Assembly (NCBI GenBank): GCA_963920705.1
Contig: OY987232.1
Coordinates: 6,265,200-6,329,199, forward strand
Source of the DNA: Odiellus spinosus
Lineage: Eukaryota; Arthropoda; Arachnida; Opiliones; Phalangiidae
Direction of reading: 5' to 3'
DNA length: 64,000 bases
How positions within the stretch are numbered: the first letter of the stretch is position 1; each line of letters starts with the position of its first letter. Positions 1-10,595 of this stretch are shown here, one piece after another. The notes below the pieces were generated by a model. That model searched no databases, was not told the origin of the DNA, and was given only the letters and a program-made list of their open reading frames with translations. Made by a program: the position numbers and the translations under genes.

Positions 1-375
1 GGGGCTACGCCATTTAGGGAACAAATATAATGATGAATTATCAAAATAGATGGCACGCCTGCCACTCACTCTATCTCTCGATCTATCAACGTACCTATCC
101 ACGCATAACACACTTTGCTATGGGAAGCGCGTCGAGTGGAGGGATTATCGATCGCCTAGTTTGTCTCTCTCGTCATAGCGTAGCCAATCAGAATAGGATC
201 AGAATGGGAATTACGCTACAGATATCTTTGAAGATATGGCGCGTGGCCCCTGCAAGTTCCTCGTCAATTTCGAATTTGTCTATTAAGAATATAAAGTAGT
301 TTGGAAGAGACGCGGATTCGAGAAACTTATCTATTAATTGGGAGCTTTTGGCAGGGGCGAGATCAAGGTATGCGC

Positions 376-592
376 CTATCAGCGCAGTTTCCCATTTGCG
401 CCATTCCCATTAGCGCAGTTTCGCATTAGCGCAATTTCCCATTAGCGCGGTTCCCATTTGCGCAGTTTCCCATAGCGCAATTTCCCATTAGAGCAATTCC
501 CATTAGCGTAATTCTCATAAGCGCCCTTTCCCATTCGCGCCGTATCCCATTCGCGTAGTTTCATCTGCGCCGTTTCCCATTAGCGCCATTTA
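376..592. repeat. Short-period GCGC array, outer left arm
   Basis: This is a run of imperfect units of roughly 15-20 bp with the theme gcgcagtttcccatta. Unit ends vary between gcgca, gcgcc, gcgcg and gcgta. It is an array inside the left arm of the foldback element and contains no reading frame of interest. The same theme recurs at 1191-1357, 2876-3030, 3636-3820, about 4180-4310 and 57750-57870. Confidence 0.85.
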
Positions 593-628
593 CAGTATGG
601 AGATAAACGTTTTTTTAACAGAGTTGCC

Positions 629-701
629 GTGGTCCGGTAGCGGAATGGTTAGCACAGACGGCTTCTGACCAGAAGATAGTGAGTTCGAGCCTACATCCGG
701 A
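629..701 (+). other. tRNA-like segment with A- and B-box-like motifs, left arm
   Basis: The segment carries a pol III A-box-like run, tagcggaatggttagc (638-653), and a B-box-like run, gttcgagcc (683-691), at tRNA-like spacing. The anticodon arm region cttctgaccagaag can only close with a four-base loop and the acceptor and T stems pair poorly, so it is not a functional tRNA. It could be a tRNA pseudogene or an internal pol III promoter of the repeat. The mirror copy lies at 3525-3602 with only two base changes. Confidence 0.4.
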
Positions 702-1190
702 AAATGATATGTTATAGTTTTCGATTTATTTGGTTCATGTAAATTTTAAAAATAATTGTTGTTTTTTTAGTTTTAATTGTTGTTAGCAGTTTCAGATAAT
801 GTAGGAAAAATTGCAAAAAACGAAATAGGTTGTGGGGTAATTTTTGCGTACGTGTTTCTGTTCAGTTTTTCATGATTTTGCTGTTTTCTGTGTTGTAGGT
901 CAGTTTTGTATATTTATGTCGGGTTCAATTACAGACTTAATTTTAATAGGGGTCAAGTTATTTTTTATGCTAAAATAAAGGACAAAACGGTACTACTAAA
1001 TTACAAATTTTCCATTTAGGTTATGCTCATTTGTTAATTCTCTTTTAGAAAACAACGTTTTTGATCGTGATTCAGTGGTTTAGGTTAGTTCTTCTGAGAC
1101 AATAAATGCTGAAACAGGAAACCTTGTGAAGGTAGGGTTCAAATATTTTTAAGAAAGAGTGGATTGCGCGTCTTGGACAAATCGGTTATT

Positions 1191-1357
1191 GAGAAACGGC
1201 GCTAATGGGAAAGGCGCTTTTAGGAACTGCGCTAATGGGAAATTGCGCAAATGGGAACGGCGTAAATAGGAATGGCGCTATAGGGGAAACGGCGCAAGTG
1301 GGAACTGGGGACGCCGCTAATTGGAACCGCGCTAATGGGAAACTGCGCTAATGGGCA
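1191..1357. repeat. Short-period GCGC array, inner left arm
   Basis: This is the second array of the left arm, here written as aatgggaaactgcgct units with variable spacing. It is preceded by a conserved stretch reading ggattgcgcgtcttggac, which is also found next to the arrays at 3030-3060 and 57870-57890. That shared flank shows these arrays belong to one repeat family rather than arising independently. Confidence 0.8.
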
Positions 1358-1786
1358 TAATTCGAGATCAAAGGGGGTGCTGGGGGAGCTTCTACTACCA
1401 ACATTTTCCTAGAGTTGGCAAACTGCGCAATTTGGTTTTGAACTGGCATTTTTGCGAACTGAAAATGACATAAATTACTGAGATTTCTGTTTAAAAGGTA
1501 AAAGATTTCGTGAAAAAATTAAAAAAAAAATCACTCCTTCACGTGACAAAAATCGGTAGCTTATATACGTAAAGTGTTCACGATCGCAGCAAGCGGGGAG
1601 AAAATGAAGTTTTCTCTTATGTTAATGAAGCGGGCGGTCGGGCGAGTTGAGCCTTCTGTACTGGCCTCTAAACAAAAGAAGAAAAAACAAGACGGTTCGC
1701 AGAGGCCCGTAATACAAATTCCACACGCCTAATGTCTTCCGCAATTTCGCAGCCTAACCTAACTTAACCTTATAACTTTACAACTA

Positions 1787-2408
1787 CGCGGGCGATCTGG
1801 AAACTAGAACTTAGCCTCTTGCTTCGGTAAAAATTTGTTGCCGATATAGCGGGCGGTTTAGGAACAATAACGCGGGAGATATTAACCTTACCCCGGGCTC
1901 TCAGGGGCGCCAAAGATCCTCTTTGAGAGGAGTGCTAAGGAAATTCGATTTTATACGAGAGGATTTGTAATGAAATATTCCAGGTTTTATAAGGAGTAAT
2001 TATAAACTTCAGTTGATTGTTTAGTTTTAAATATAGGTAATGGTTTAGATTTAGGTAATGCTTTAGATTTGGGTAATGGTTTAGATTTAGGACATGGTTA
2101 AGATTTAGATGATGGTTTAGATTTAGATAATGGTTTGGATATAGGCTATGTTAAGATAAAGGTTTCGATACAGGTACAGGTTTAGATACAGGTAACGGTG
2201 TATTTTTAACTGACGTTTTCTTTTAGGTGATTGTTTAAGTATAGATACTGGTTTAGATGTAGGTTATGGTTGATTTTTGGCGTATGTTTTCTTTTAGGTT
2301 ATTGTTAATGGTTTATATTTGGCTCATGTTTGGGGTATTTTTTTTTTTGGTTATAGGTAGTACGTGATTTATTTTTTAGGCGATTGCTTAATTTTAGTTA
2401 ATTGTTTA
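1787..2408. repeat. Loop of the foldback with TTTAGATTTAGGTAATGG minisatellite
   Basis: The unpaired centre of the palindrome has a left half (about 1788-2010) with conserved blocks such as aacaataacgcgggagat and gaggagtgctaaggaaat. These recur at 20980-21120, so the loop is a copy of the repeat family that forms the second palindrome. Its right half (about 2036-2180 and beyond) is a degenerate 12-24 bp minisatellite built on tttagatttaggtaatg. No gene is seen. Confidence 0.7.
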
Positions 2409-2875
2409 GTTGTAAAGTTATAAGGTTAGGCTAGGCTGCGAAATTTCGGAAGACATTAGGCGTGTGGAATTAGTATTACGGGCCCCTGCGAACCGTCTTG
2501 TTTCTTCTTCCTCTTTTGTTTAGAGGCCAGTACAGCAGGCTCAACTCGCCCGCCCGCCCACTTCATTAACATAAGAGAAAACTTCATTTTCTCTCCGCTT
2601 GCTGTGATCGTGAACACTTTACGTATATTAATCGGCGTCTAGAGCATAGATTTTTTGCTCCGAGACCTTTAGCTACCGATTTTGGTCACGTGAAGGAGTG
2701 ATTTTTTTTTTTAGTTTTTTCACGAAATTTTTTACCTTTTAAACAGAAATCTCAATAATTTATGTCATTTTCAGTTCGCAAAAATGCCAGTTCAAAACCA
2801 AATTGCGCAGTTTGCCAACTCTAGGAAAATGTTGGTAGTAGAAGCTCCCCCAGCACCCCCTTTGATTTCGAATTA

Positions 2876-3030
2876 TGCCCATTAGCGCAGTTCCCTATAA
2901 GCGCCGTTTCCCATTAGCGCGGTTCCAATTAGCGGCGTCCCCAGTTCCCACTTGCGCAGTTTCCCCTATAGCGCCATTCCTATTTACGCCGTTCCCATTA
3001 GCGCAGTTTCCCATTAGCGCCGTTTCCCAA
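2876..3030. repeat. Short-period GCGC array, inner right arm
   Basis: This is the mirror image of the array at 1191-1357 with a few substitutions. It is flanked on its outer side by aaccgatttgtccaagacgc, the same boundary that accompanies the homologous array at 57750-57870. Confidence 0.8.
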
Positions 3031-3524
3031 TAACCGATTTGTCCAAGACGCGCAATCCACTGTTTCTTAAAAATATTTTAACCCTACCTTCACAAGGTTT
3101 CCTGTTTCAGCATTTATTGTCTCAGAAGAACTAACCTAACCTAAACCACTGAATCACGATCAAAAACGATGTTTTCTAAAAGAGAAATAACAAATGAGCA
3201 TAACCTAAATGGAAAATTTGTAATTTAGTAGTACCGTTTTGTCCTTTATTTTAGCATAAAGAATAACTTGACCCCTATTAAAATTAAATCTGTAATTGAA
3301 CCCGACATAAATATACAAAACTGACCTACAACACAGAAAACAGCAAAATCATGCAAAACTGAACAGAAACACGTACGCAAAAATGACCCCACAACCTATT
3401 TCGTTTTTTTGCAATTTTTCCTACATTATCTGAAACTGCTAACAACAACTAAAACTAAAATGAACAACAATTTTTTTTAAATTTACATGAACCAAATAAA
3501 TCGAAAACTATAACATGTCATTTT

Positions 3525-3602
3525 CCGGATGTAGGCTCGAGCTCACTATCTTCTGGTCAGAAGCCGTCTGTGCTAACCATTCCGCTACCGAACCACGGCA
3601 AC
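3525..3602 (-). other. tRNA-like segment, right arm
   Basis: This is the reverse-complement copy of the segment at 629-701. Two substitutions are visible, one of them in the B-box-like run (gagctcgagcc instead of gagttcgagcc). The near identity of the two copies is what is expected for palindrome arms and does not by itself show selection. Confidence 0.4.
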
Positions 3603-3635
3603 TCTGTTAAAAAAACGTTTATCTCCATACTGTAA

Positions 3636-3820
3636 ATGGCGCTAATGGGAATCCATGCAGACGAAACTACGCGAATGGGATACGACGCGAATGGGATACG
3701 ACGCGAATGGGATACGACGCGAATGGGATATGGCGCGAATGGGAAACGGCGCTTATGAGAATTACGCTAATGGGAAATGCTCTAATGGGAAACTGCGCAA
3801 ATGGGAACCGCGCTGATAGG
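3636..3820. repeat. Short-period GCGC array, outer right arm
   Basis: This is the mirror of the array at 376-592 but not identical. It includes tandem 16-bp copies of tacgacgcgaatggga (about 3677-3727) where the left arm has only one such unit. Unit number has therefore changed in one arm since the arms formed. Confidence 0.8.
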
Positions 3821-4101
3821 CACATACCTTGATCTCGCCCCTGCCAAAAGCTCCCAAATAATAGATAAGTTTCTCGAATCCGCGTCTCTTCCAAACTACT
3901 TTACACTCTTAATAGACGAATTCGAAATTGACGAGGAACTTGCAGGGGCAACGCGCCATATCTTCAAAGACGTCAGTAGCGTAATTCCCATTCTGATACT
4001 ATTCTGATTGGCTACGCTATGATGAGAGAGACAAACTAGGCGATCGATAATCCCTCCACTCGACGCGTTTCCCATAGCAACGTGTGTTATGCGTGGATAG
4101 G

Positions 4102-4585
4102 TTCTGAAAGCTCTTATTTGTATATATTTAATTTATTTGTTTGTAGTATTTTTATTTGGGAAATGCGCAAATATTAATGTTAATATTCGAAATAGAACCA
4201 GCAATTGTGAGAACTGCGTAAACGGAAACAGCGCAACTGGGAAAACTGCGCAATTAAGAACATCGCAACTGGGAAGCGCGCAACTCTGAGCCTGCGCTAA
4301 TAGGAACCACGCATAAGCCCTGAAATACAGCCCAATACGTGATTGAACTCGAAAGAGGCACAAATAATGGAAATCAAAATGATTATATTTCGTCGGATTA
4401 TATTATTATAACACATATTTATCCAAAGAATAATAAGTTTAAAAACCTAAGTTTCAATTCAAAAAGAATGCTTAATGCTCACAAGAGCCTAATCGATTTT
4501 ACTAGTAGTTTTAGCAGGATTTTTTCCGGGTCTAGAAAAAACGTCAAAAATTCAAAATGGCGCTTCATCCAAATGGCTTTAACTT
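4102..4585. repeat. Degenerate GCGC array and non-coding spacer
   Basis: About 4180-4310 contains decayed units of the same theme (gaactgcgtaaacgg, gcgcaactgggaa). The remainder to 4585 is AT-rich sequence in which I see no gene, no terminal inverted repeat and no splice-like structure. Confidence 0.5.
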
Positions 4586-4872
4586 TAGAAGGGTAAATCA
4601 TAGAAAGTTGATGGATGAACCGTTAGAATGAATGTCAAAGCCTCGTTTTTTTCTACATTGACAGTTTACTTCTGCGGGTTACGGTTTAAGAGTAAAATGT
4701 AAAAATCGCAAATTTTCAAAATGGCGGCCATTTTTGGGGGTCTTCCACCTCCCGGAAGTGAATGAACCTTTTCCCCTTAATAAGCATTATAAGTACATTA
4801 CATAGCCGTTGGAATTAGCTTGTTACTAATTTGTTCTAAGTCAAACCCTTATTTCCCTCGACTATAATCTAC
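4586..4872 (+). repeat. Dispersed repeat R-A, copy 1
   Basis: This stretch of about 285 bp is repeated with modest divergence at 6221-6485. Shared landmarks include atcatagaaagttgat, caaattttcaaaatggcgg, tcttccacctcccgga and ttggaattagcttgttacta. A 60-bp piece of its right end recurs at 13862-13922 and, inverted, at about 13172-13224. No coding content is seen; it is probably an old MITE or retroelement fragment. Confidence 0.75.
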
Positions 4873-5164
4873 TTACAAATTTACGTGACTAGTTCTAGAG
4901 ACACGCTACGTATCATGATCCTCATCGGATGATTCAACTTCCGACGAACTACAATCCTTTTGCGTCTCTTTCGAGTTCAAGCAGGTATAGGGCTGTATTT
5001 CAGCCGATATTGTCTTCAACGCCTTAAATGCTAGATATTATTATAGACTAAGATCTAGATTAATTATTAAAAATACCGCGAAACGCTTTCGTTTAATCGT
5101 TTCCCGTGAAACTCGAATCAAAACGGACTTTTTAGCGTTATTTTCTATTGAATCGAATTTGCTT
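4873..5164. other. Spacer without recognised features
   Basis: This is mixed-composition sequence between two repeats. I see no gene, array or terminal repeat in it. Confidence 0.4.
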
Positions 5165-5663
5165 GGAGCAACGCGAGTTGTCCCAATTAATTGGGGGTAA
5201 AAATTTGGTGTAAGTGAAAGGCCCTTCGGAAGAAGAGAAAACATTACCGTTAAACCATTAGTTAAGATTTTCTTCGTACTTAGCTTTATCCGTATTTAAT
5301 ATATAATCACGAATTCATAAATAAATATAGAAAGAATATTGAATTCCATTGTATTCCGAATCATAGCCCAAGGAATGGTTCAACGTCAAACCAAACTTAA
5401 TTTATATCTTATTGGCTCTCTCGAACTGTCATTGCTGACGTAAGTGGTTGCCCAGGTTGCGCTCCGGTTTCACATCAAGAATACAAGACCACTCTTTCCT
5501 ACCCCCCTGATACAAGGGGATTGAGGACTAAGAAGCGCACTCGCTAAAGACTGGGGAGAAATATTCCTTCTTTATTTTTTATGAATTCCGGATATAACGC
5601 ATTTATTTCACGAAATATTTGCTGGACTATTCACATTCTAGTTGTCGTAACTTTGAGGTCAGC
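5165..5663. repeat. About 520-bp repeat R-B, left copy of an inverted pair
   Basis: The reverse complement of this block is found at 18886-19420. Shared stretches include gtatttaatatataatca, aattcataaataaatatag and atatttgctggactattcac. Homology ends sharply on the inner side at gtcgtaactttgagg. The two copies are clearly diverged, so this is an old inverted pair. Whether it once formed the ends of a 14-kb element or is simply two insertions in opposite orientation cannot be decided. Confidence 0.7.
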
Positions 5664-6220
5664 GTTTAGTGGAGCGATGAAGATCAGCGTAAACACGACG
5701 ATTATGAGAAACATTTTTCGAAGAGGAATAGTTCAGTATAAAAGCTCCTAATTAATATAAGTTTATGGAATCCGTGTCTGTTCTCAACTCTTATTATACT
5801 CGGAATAAACCTAATAGAAGCGAAAGATGCTTATTAAATACGAATTTGCGCAGTAATCAGTTATTTCGTACTAAAATCAATTTCACCTTCATTTAGCAGC
5901 ACACGCGAAGCTAGGCTACCCGTTCTATCTAGGCATAAATAGAATTGGTAAATGGGCCTAGATGCCAGTGCTAACTTGACATGAAGTAATCATTCTTTTT
6001 TTGAAAGCGTTTAATTATAACAACGAACAATATATTTTACCTAAAATTTATTTCCCCGTGGTGAATTAAGTTTTTCAGGTTTAAACCGTAAAATATCTGT
6101 CTCATTAATTATTTTTTTCATCTGGAACTCCTATAGTGTAAACGCAAAACCAGAGAATTGAACTTAATACTTATAATAGTTTATTGGGATGACGCGCGCG
6201 ATTTAAAACATGACCAACTT
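5664..6220. other. Spacer without recognised features
   Basis: This is AT-rich sequence between repeat R-B and repeat R-A copy 2. I see nothing in it that supports a gene or a mobile-element end. Confidence 0.4.
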
Positions 6221-6485
6221 TAGAATGGTAAATCATAGAAAGTTGATTGAATGTCAAAGCCTCGTTATTTTCTACAGTGACAGTTTACTTCTGCGGGTTA
6301 CGGTTTAACAGTAAAATATAAAAAACGCAAATTTTCAAAATGGCGGCTATTTTTATGGATCTTCCACCTCCCGGAATGAATGAACTTTTTCCCCTTCATA
6401 AGCATTATAAGTACATTATATAGCCGTTGGAATTAGCTTGTTACTAATTTGTTCTAGGTCAAACCCTTATATCCCTGGACTACAA
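6221..6485 (+). repeat. Dispersed repeat R-A, copy 2
   Basis: This is the second copy of the repeat at 4586-4872, in the same orientation, with a short internal deletion after gaaagttgat. It ends at tccctggactac, matching the right end of the shorter fragment at 13862-13922. Confidence 0.75.
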
Positions 6486-6779
6486 GTTTCCGCGTGAAAT
6501 TAAAAAGGAGGTAGAAATTCTCTGTTTCGCTCCATTCCAGCTAACTTTGACACATGCGCCCGGAGACAAACGCTCAATAGCCGATTGAACGTTCTTGGGA
6601 AAGAAAAAAATATCCAGTTTGTTCATTCAGTGTATTATCGCACCAATATCCAACGCGTTAACGAGTGACATGATTTGGGTATACATGGCACCCATAACCT
6701 CACGTTCCACTCACGCATTACAATTACCTGTGGCCGGGCAAATGTTCCGTTCTTTGTTTACAAAACCAATTATCCCGGT

Positions 6780-7190
6780 ATATCGTTACCCCTTCTTACC
6801 CGATTATTCCAGTATTATGTCCGCCCCTCCTATAATTTGGGAGTCAGATTTAGAATCCTCACCCGAGTCAGGACTTTGGACAAAGTTCAGTGCTGGGTTT
6901 CGCGGATTCCTCACCGCCTCCGGCACTTACCCCGTCACGATCGCTGTGTGTACCTCGACCTGGTTAACCTCTTTAGAACCCTTCATCTCCCTGAACAGAA
7001 TTACTATATCTTCGCCCCTTCTGCCCACTCCACCCGTGGCCATTCCCGAAAACTGTTCGTACTCCCCTCTTCAAAAGACCCCCCAAAGCACTCGTTTTTC
7101 AGCAGAACGGTTCCCATTTGGAACTCCCTCCCCCGCACCATTGTGGAGCTACGTTCACTTAGCCTTTTTATCCCCTGCGTGCACTGTTGA
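6780..7190 (+). pseudogene. C-terminal remnant of a LINE reverse transcriptase
   Basis: Two overlapping frames together encode the region downstream of the reverse transcriptase palm in jockey/CR1/Rex-type LINEs. Visible motifs are VRTLDKVQCWVSRIPHRLRH, TRGHSRKLFVLP and HSFFSRTVPIWNSLP; the last is the typical 'SFF.R.i..WN.LP' tail. The reading frame shifts between the two halves and the catalytic YxDD part is missing, so this is a 5'-truncated dead copy. The T-rich sequence to about 7250 is probably its 3' untranslated region. It is unrelated at the sequence level to the LINEs at 48.7 and 60.9 kb. Confidence 0.7.
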
Positions 7191-7212
7191 GTTTTGCCTA
7201 TTCATGCGGTAG

Positions 7213-8454
7213 TTCTATCATTGTTAAGTGTTGGAATTTTTTTTTTGTTTAACCCGACTTGCATATTTTAGAACTATTTATTATTTCAGGCCTTTTTATT
7301 AGGCTCTTACTTTGCTCGTCAGCCTGTTACTGTTACTCCATTGTATTATTATTTTTGTTCTCTTTAGTATTTTTTAACGTTACCTATTTCAGTCACGCGT
7401 AACTTTCCCGTTATTGAGTCCCTGTATTCAAATAGTTTTAGTATTAAAAATGAATACCGGTGGCAGATTAAATATTGGTCGCGGTAGTTATCGGCATAAA
7501 GTTGAATACTTTAATTGCCGCGCAATGTTTTTCAATGATAACAAATCTGGTACTGAAACCAATTGTCACAATGGGGGAAAGATCAATATGAAGACTGTAG
7601 GAGCGCTGGATAATCCATTGGAAGCTGCCAAAAGGCAAAAAACATCGAAAAAAGAAACAGTATTAAGGAAAAACCCCACAGACGACTGGAAAATAAAATG
7701 AAGACCAAGTAGCAGCCTCATTAAGGCAAATGGCAGCAGTAAATATAGAGAAAGTATTTACCGAGGACAAGGAACCAAACAAAAATGAAGTTAGGGAAGA
7801 AACGAACCACGAAGTAACCAAAGTTCTACGTAAATTCACACCAACCGAGACTCGAGAAGAAACAACGTCAACGCGAAACCCATCAAACGACAATGTAACA
7901 TTGACGAAGGCTACAATAGAAACGCAATTCAATACAAATACAACGACAATATTGTAGAATTGAACAACGATAATTTTTATTATAAACAAGCGTCATAGTA
8001 TTTGTCTACGAATATTCAGCCCAGTCAGGAAATCGTAAAAAGTCCCTGACTACGTAACACAGGATCTAAGTACGCAAAAAAGCGAAGAAGCCACAGTCAA
8101 TATGGAGGCGGAATCTTTTTGTTTTCGAAATGCGCCGGAAAACTGGCATATATTTTGGAACAATTTACGTTTGAGAAAAGACTCCCAAAAGAAATTGAAC
8201 AGAAACCATTGTGAAAAAAATATTAGCTATTCAGATGGTATAGTACAGTACATCTTTGAAAGAAAATTACCTGGACTTACTTTCTTGTTGCGAAACTCTA
8301 ATATCTGAAGAGGGCTACCCGAGTAGAAGAACCCAGTGAATGTAATTTTCAGTTATCGATAAAAAATACCATTAAAAATAGCTTATCTACTGTTTAATAA
8401 ATTAATTTTTTGTTCATCGCCAAGAATAAATTCTATAAAATTTTAAATTCAGGA
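7213..8454. other. Spacer with three short open frames of unknown meaning
   Basis: Three short plus-strand open frames (7414-7701, 7730-7957, 8102-8308) lie here. They are rich in Lys, Asn, Thr and Glu and I recognise no domain in any of them. They precede the hAT transposase relic and could include decayed N-terminal sequence of that gene, but nothing I can see proves it. Confidence 0.25.
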
Positions 8455-10595
8455 TTCTGAAAGCGCATTAAAGGAAGACCTTGTATCGCACGATCCGGGA
8501 AAAAGACCGAATATTACTGCAGACAATCAAAGACGGTACTTAATTTCTCTTGGTCTTGCTCTCGTCTTATCCGAGCGACAGCTAAAACCATTTTAATCTC
8601 AATTGGTACACAGAATTCGAGTTACTGGAATGCGGTACCACTAAGGATTCCGCTTATTGCTTTACTCGCTGTCTTTTTCCTGTCAGGTATGGTAGAAATA
8701 GAAGCGAACGACCTTGGATCAACGATGGTATGAGAGCTTGGGGAAAATAAAAAGCGCTGGAAAACTTAAGCCAGGGGAATTACAAATGCATTTTTATTCC
8801 GCTCCGTGTAAATCAGCAATTTCTGACTACTGCCAGTTTATGTTAAACGAAGGAAAACTAGAATCAACTTTTGACTAGACCAAAATAAATAATATGATTG
8901 AAGAGCGAAGAATGCTGACATTCAACACTGAGGAGATTAAGATGTTGTTTGATGTTGCTAGAACTCATGGATGACAGGGACTAAAGATGGCTATTGGGTT
9001 TATAAATGAGGCCTTACCACCACGTCACCTACCTTAGTTCAGAATCGCAGAATGAATTCATTAAACTTATAGGTGAAGCTGTCCGTAAAGCGGTTGTTAA
9101 CGAAGTAAAGGAGAGTCTCTTTTACACGGTCATGGCCCATTTTACTGCTGATAAATCTCATAAAGACATTCTATCCATTATAGTAAGAAGTGCGAGTGAA
9201 AAAGGTGTTCCAAGAGAGCGTTTGTTGGAAGCCAAATAGCCAAGAAAAAAAAAAAAAAAAAAAAAAAAACGATATTTCACGGCCGAAGATATTTTGGAGA
9301 GTCTGGTGACTCGAGGATTGAGTGTAGCTTGCCTCGCATTTCAATCGTATGATTTTGTTAGAGCAATGTCAGGAGAAATCAATGGTATCCAAGAAAATAT
9401 TTCGCAACTAGTTGGACACATAGTTCTTTACATTCCCTGGCTGCCAATCACACGATGGAAGAATTATACGTTTTCTTCGCATAAAGCGTTAAGCGCTTTC
9501 AACCACTTAAGGCCGATGCACACAGATCTATTTTCACACATTTCGAGCTTACTCGTCTATGTTAAATCAATGGGCGCACGAGCGCGAAATACATGAAAAT
9601 AGGTCTGTGTGAATCCGGCTTTAAACTAAAATAAGACGAAGTTGAAAACTCCTCACAATTAAAGAATTTATCAAAACTCGATGGACTGCGCGCGGCGAAA
9701 TCTTGGAAGCGTTTTCAACTTCATTTGAACCAATAACTAACGTTTTGAAGGAAATCTCGACATCGCCCAATTTCGATGCGTAAACAAAAACTAAAGCTTT
9801 GGGACTTTACGAGAGAATGATGAGCTTCGATAACGTTCTTTCATTAAGGTTCGTGAAAATGAAGCTATTAAATGAAGCGCTCGAATTAACCGATTTAAAT
9901 ATTGTCTACGTGATTTTACTCGTACTAAGCAGTCTCAAATCTTCAAACGAGATATCGTCAGATACCGAAGGCCAAAACAATCTCATTCAAAGCGCTATAC
10001 TATTTGCCGGAAAACTAGATATTAATGTGAAGAGCGATTTCATCAAACATCATCGGCGTCGAGTGGCTCCATTAAAGTTGAACCGCAACGGATCAAATGC
10101 CGCGACCTTAACTTTACACGAATTTTTCCGGATAGAATTTAAATTGGTCCTCAACAAGCCGAATTCTTTTTTGAGCTCTAATTCAAAAAATTGCGTTGAG
10201 GTACTAAGTCCCTTTTTGGCGTATTTGAGGTTCCAGTTTCGAGAAAAACGTTGACCATAGAAAATCTATCCGCTGTTCTAGACACGTTTCCACCTCTGGA
10301 CGACAAACGTCACAAACCTGACGCGTAAGCGCTTCAAACGGAAATGGAAGTTCTATTCGAAAACTGCGGTGAAGCCAAATGTACGAGAGACATTTTTGAA
10401 AAAGCTATAGAGCTTAAACATATTCTCAAATTAGCCTTTACTCTGGTACGACTCGTAAGTACCACGGGTTACTCATTAGCTACCAAAGAAAGAAAATTTA
10501 GCGAGTTAACATTTGTCAAAAATACGATGAGAACAACTATGACGGATGATCGTTTGAATCATTTATCGCTAAGACAATATTTAAGACAATTTTAG
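8455..10595 (+). pseudogene. hAT transposase pseudogene (ZMYM1/DUF4371-like)
   Basis: Scattered frames spell an ordered hAT-type transposase. First comes an N-terminal block with HDPGKRPNITADNQRRYLI. The DUF4371-like region follows (RSASEKGVPRERLLEAK, then LAFQSYDFVRAMSGEINGIQ, equivalent to the family 'GQ.YD.A..MSG..ngvQ'). The C-terminal dimerisation region is near 10440-10570 (ATKERKFSELTFVKNTMR, equivalent to 'ERSFSKLK.IKT.LRSTM'). Many stops, frameshifts, an A-run at 9245-9268 and a small MITE at 9507-9624 interrupt it, so it is inactive. hAT transposases cut and paste DNA in the nucleus. Terminal inverted repeats were not found around it. Confidence 0.75.
9507..9624. mobile_element. MITE inserted in the hAT pseudogene
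   Basis: Imperfect terminal inverted repeats of about 28 bp, ggccgatgcacacagatcta on the left against taggtctgtgtgaatccggc on the right, enclose about 110 bp. TTAA is present at both ends, which is the target site of piggyBac-type elements. The family assignment is therefore only suggestive. It lies between conserved blocks of the hAT pseudogene and must be younger than that gene. Confidence 0.6.

Larger units (their letters stand above)
94..4101. mobile_element. Giant foldback (palindromic) element
   Basis: The first 1.69 kb (94 to about 1786) is repeated as its reverse complement at about 2409-4101, leaving a loop of about 620 bp. The arms match nearly base for base over long stretches: the outer ends pair at cctatccacgcataacac and ttatgcgtggatagg, and the inner ends pair around 1732-1786 and 2409-2457. 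The right arm has about 50 bp near 2635-2685 that the left arm lacks. Each arm contains two short-period arrays and a tRNA-like segment. No coding capacity was recognised, so movement would depend on proteins supplied elsewhere. Foldback elements are a known class of long-inverted-repeat transposons; assignment to a named family is not possible from sequence alone. Confidence 0.85.

Noticed and set aside
629-701. Functional tRNA gene
   Set aside because: The anticodon arm cannot form a seven-base loop and the acceptor and T stems do not pair.
376-3820. CRISPR-like look of the regularly spaced GCGC units
   Set aside because: Units are imperfect, spacers are as short as the units and not unique, and the context is a eukaryotic foldback element with no cas genes.
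6595-7212. 205-codon frame taken as an independent gene
   Set aside because: Together with the overlapping frame it spells a decayed LINE RT C-terminus; its first part is out of frame with that protein.
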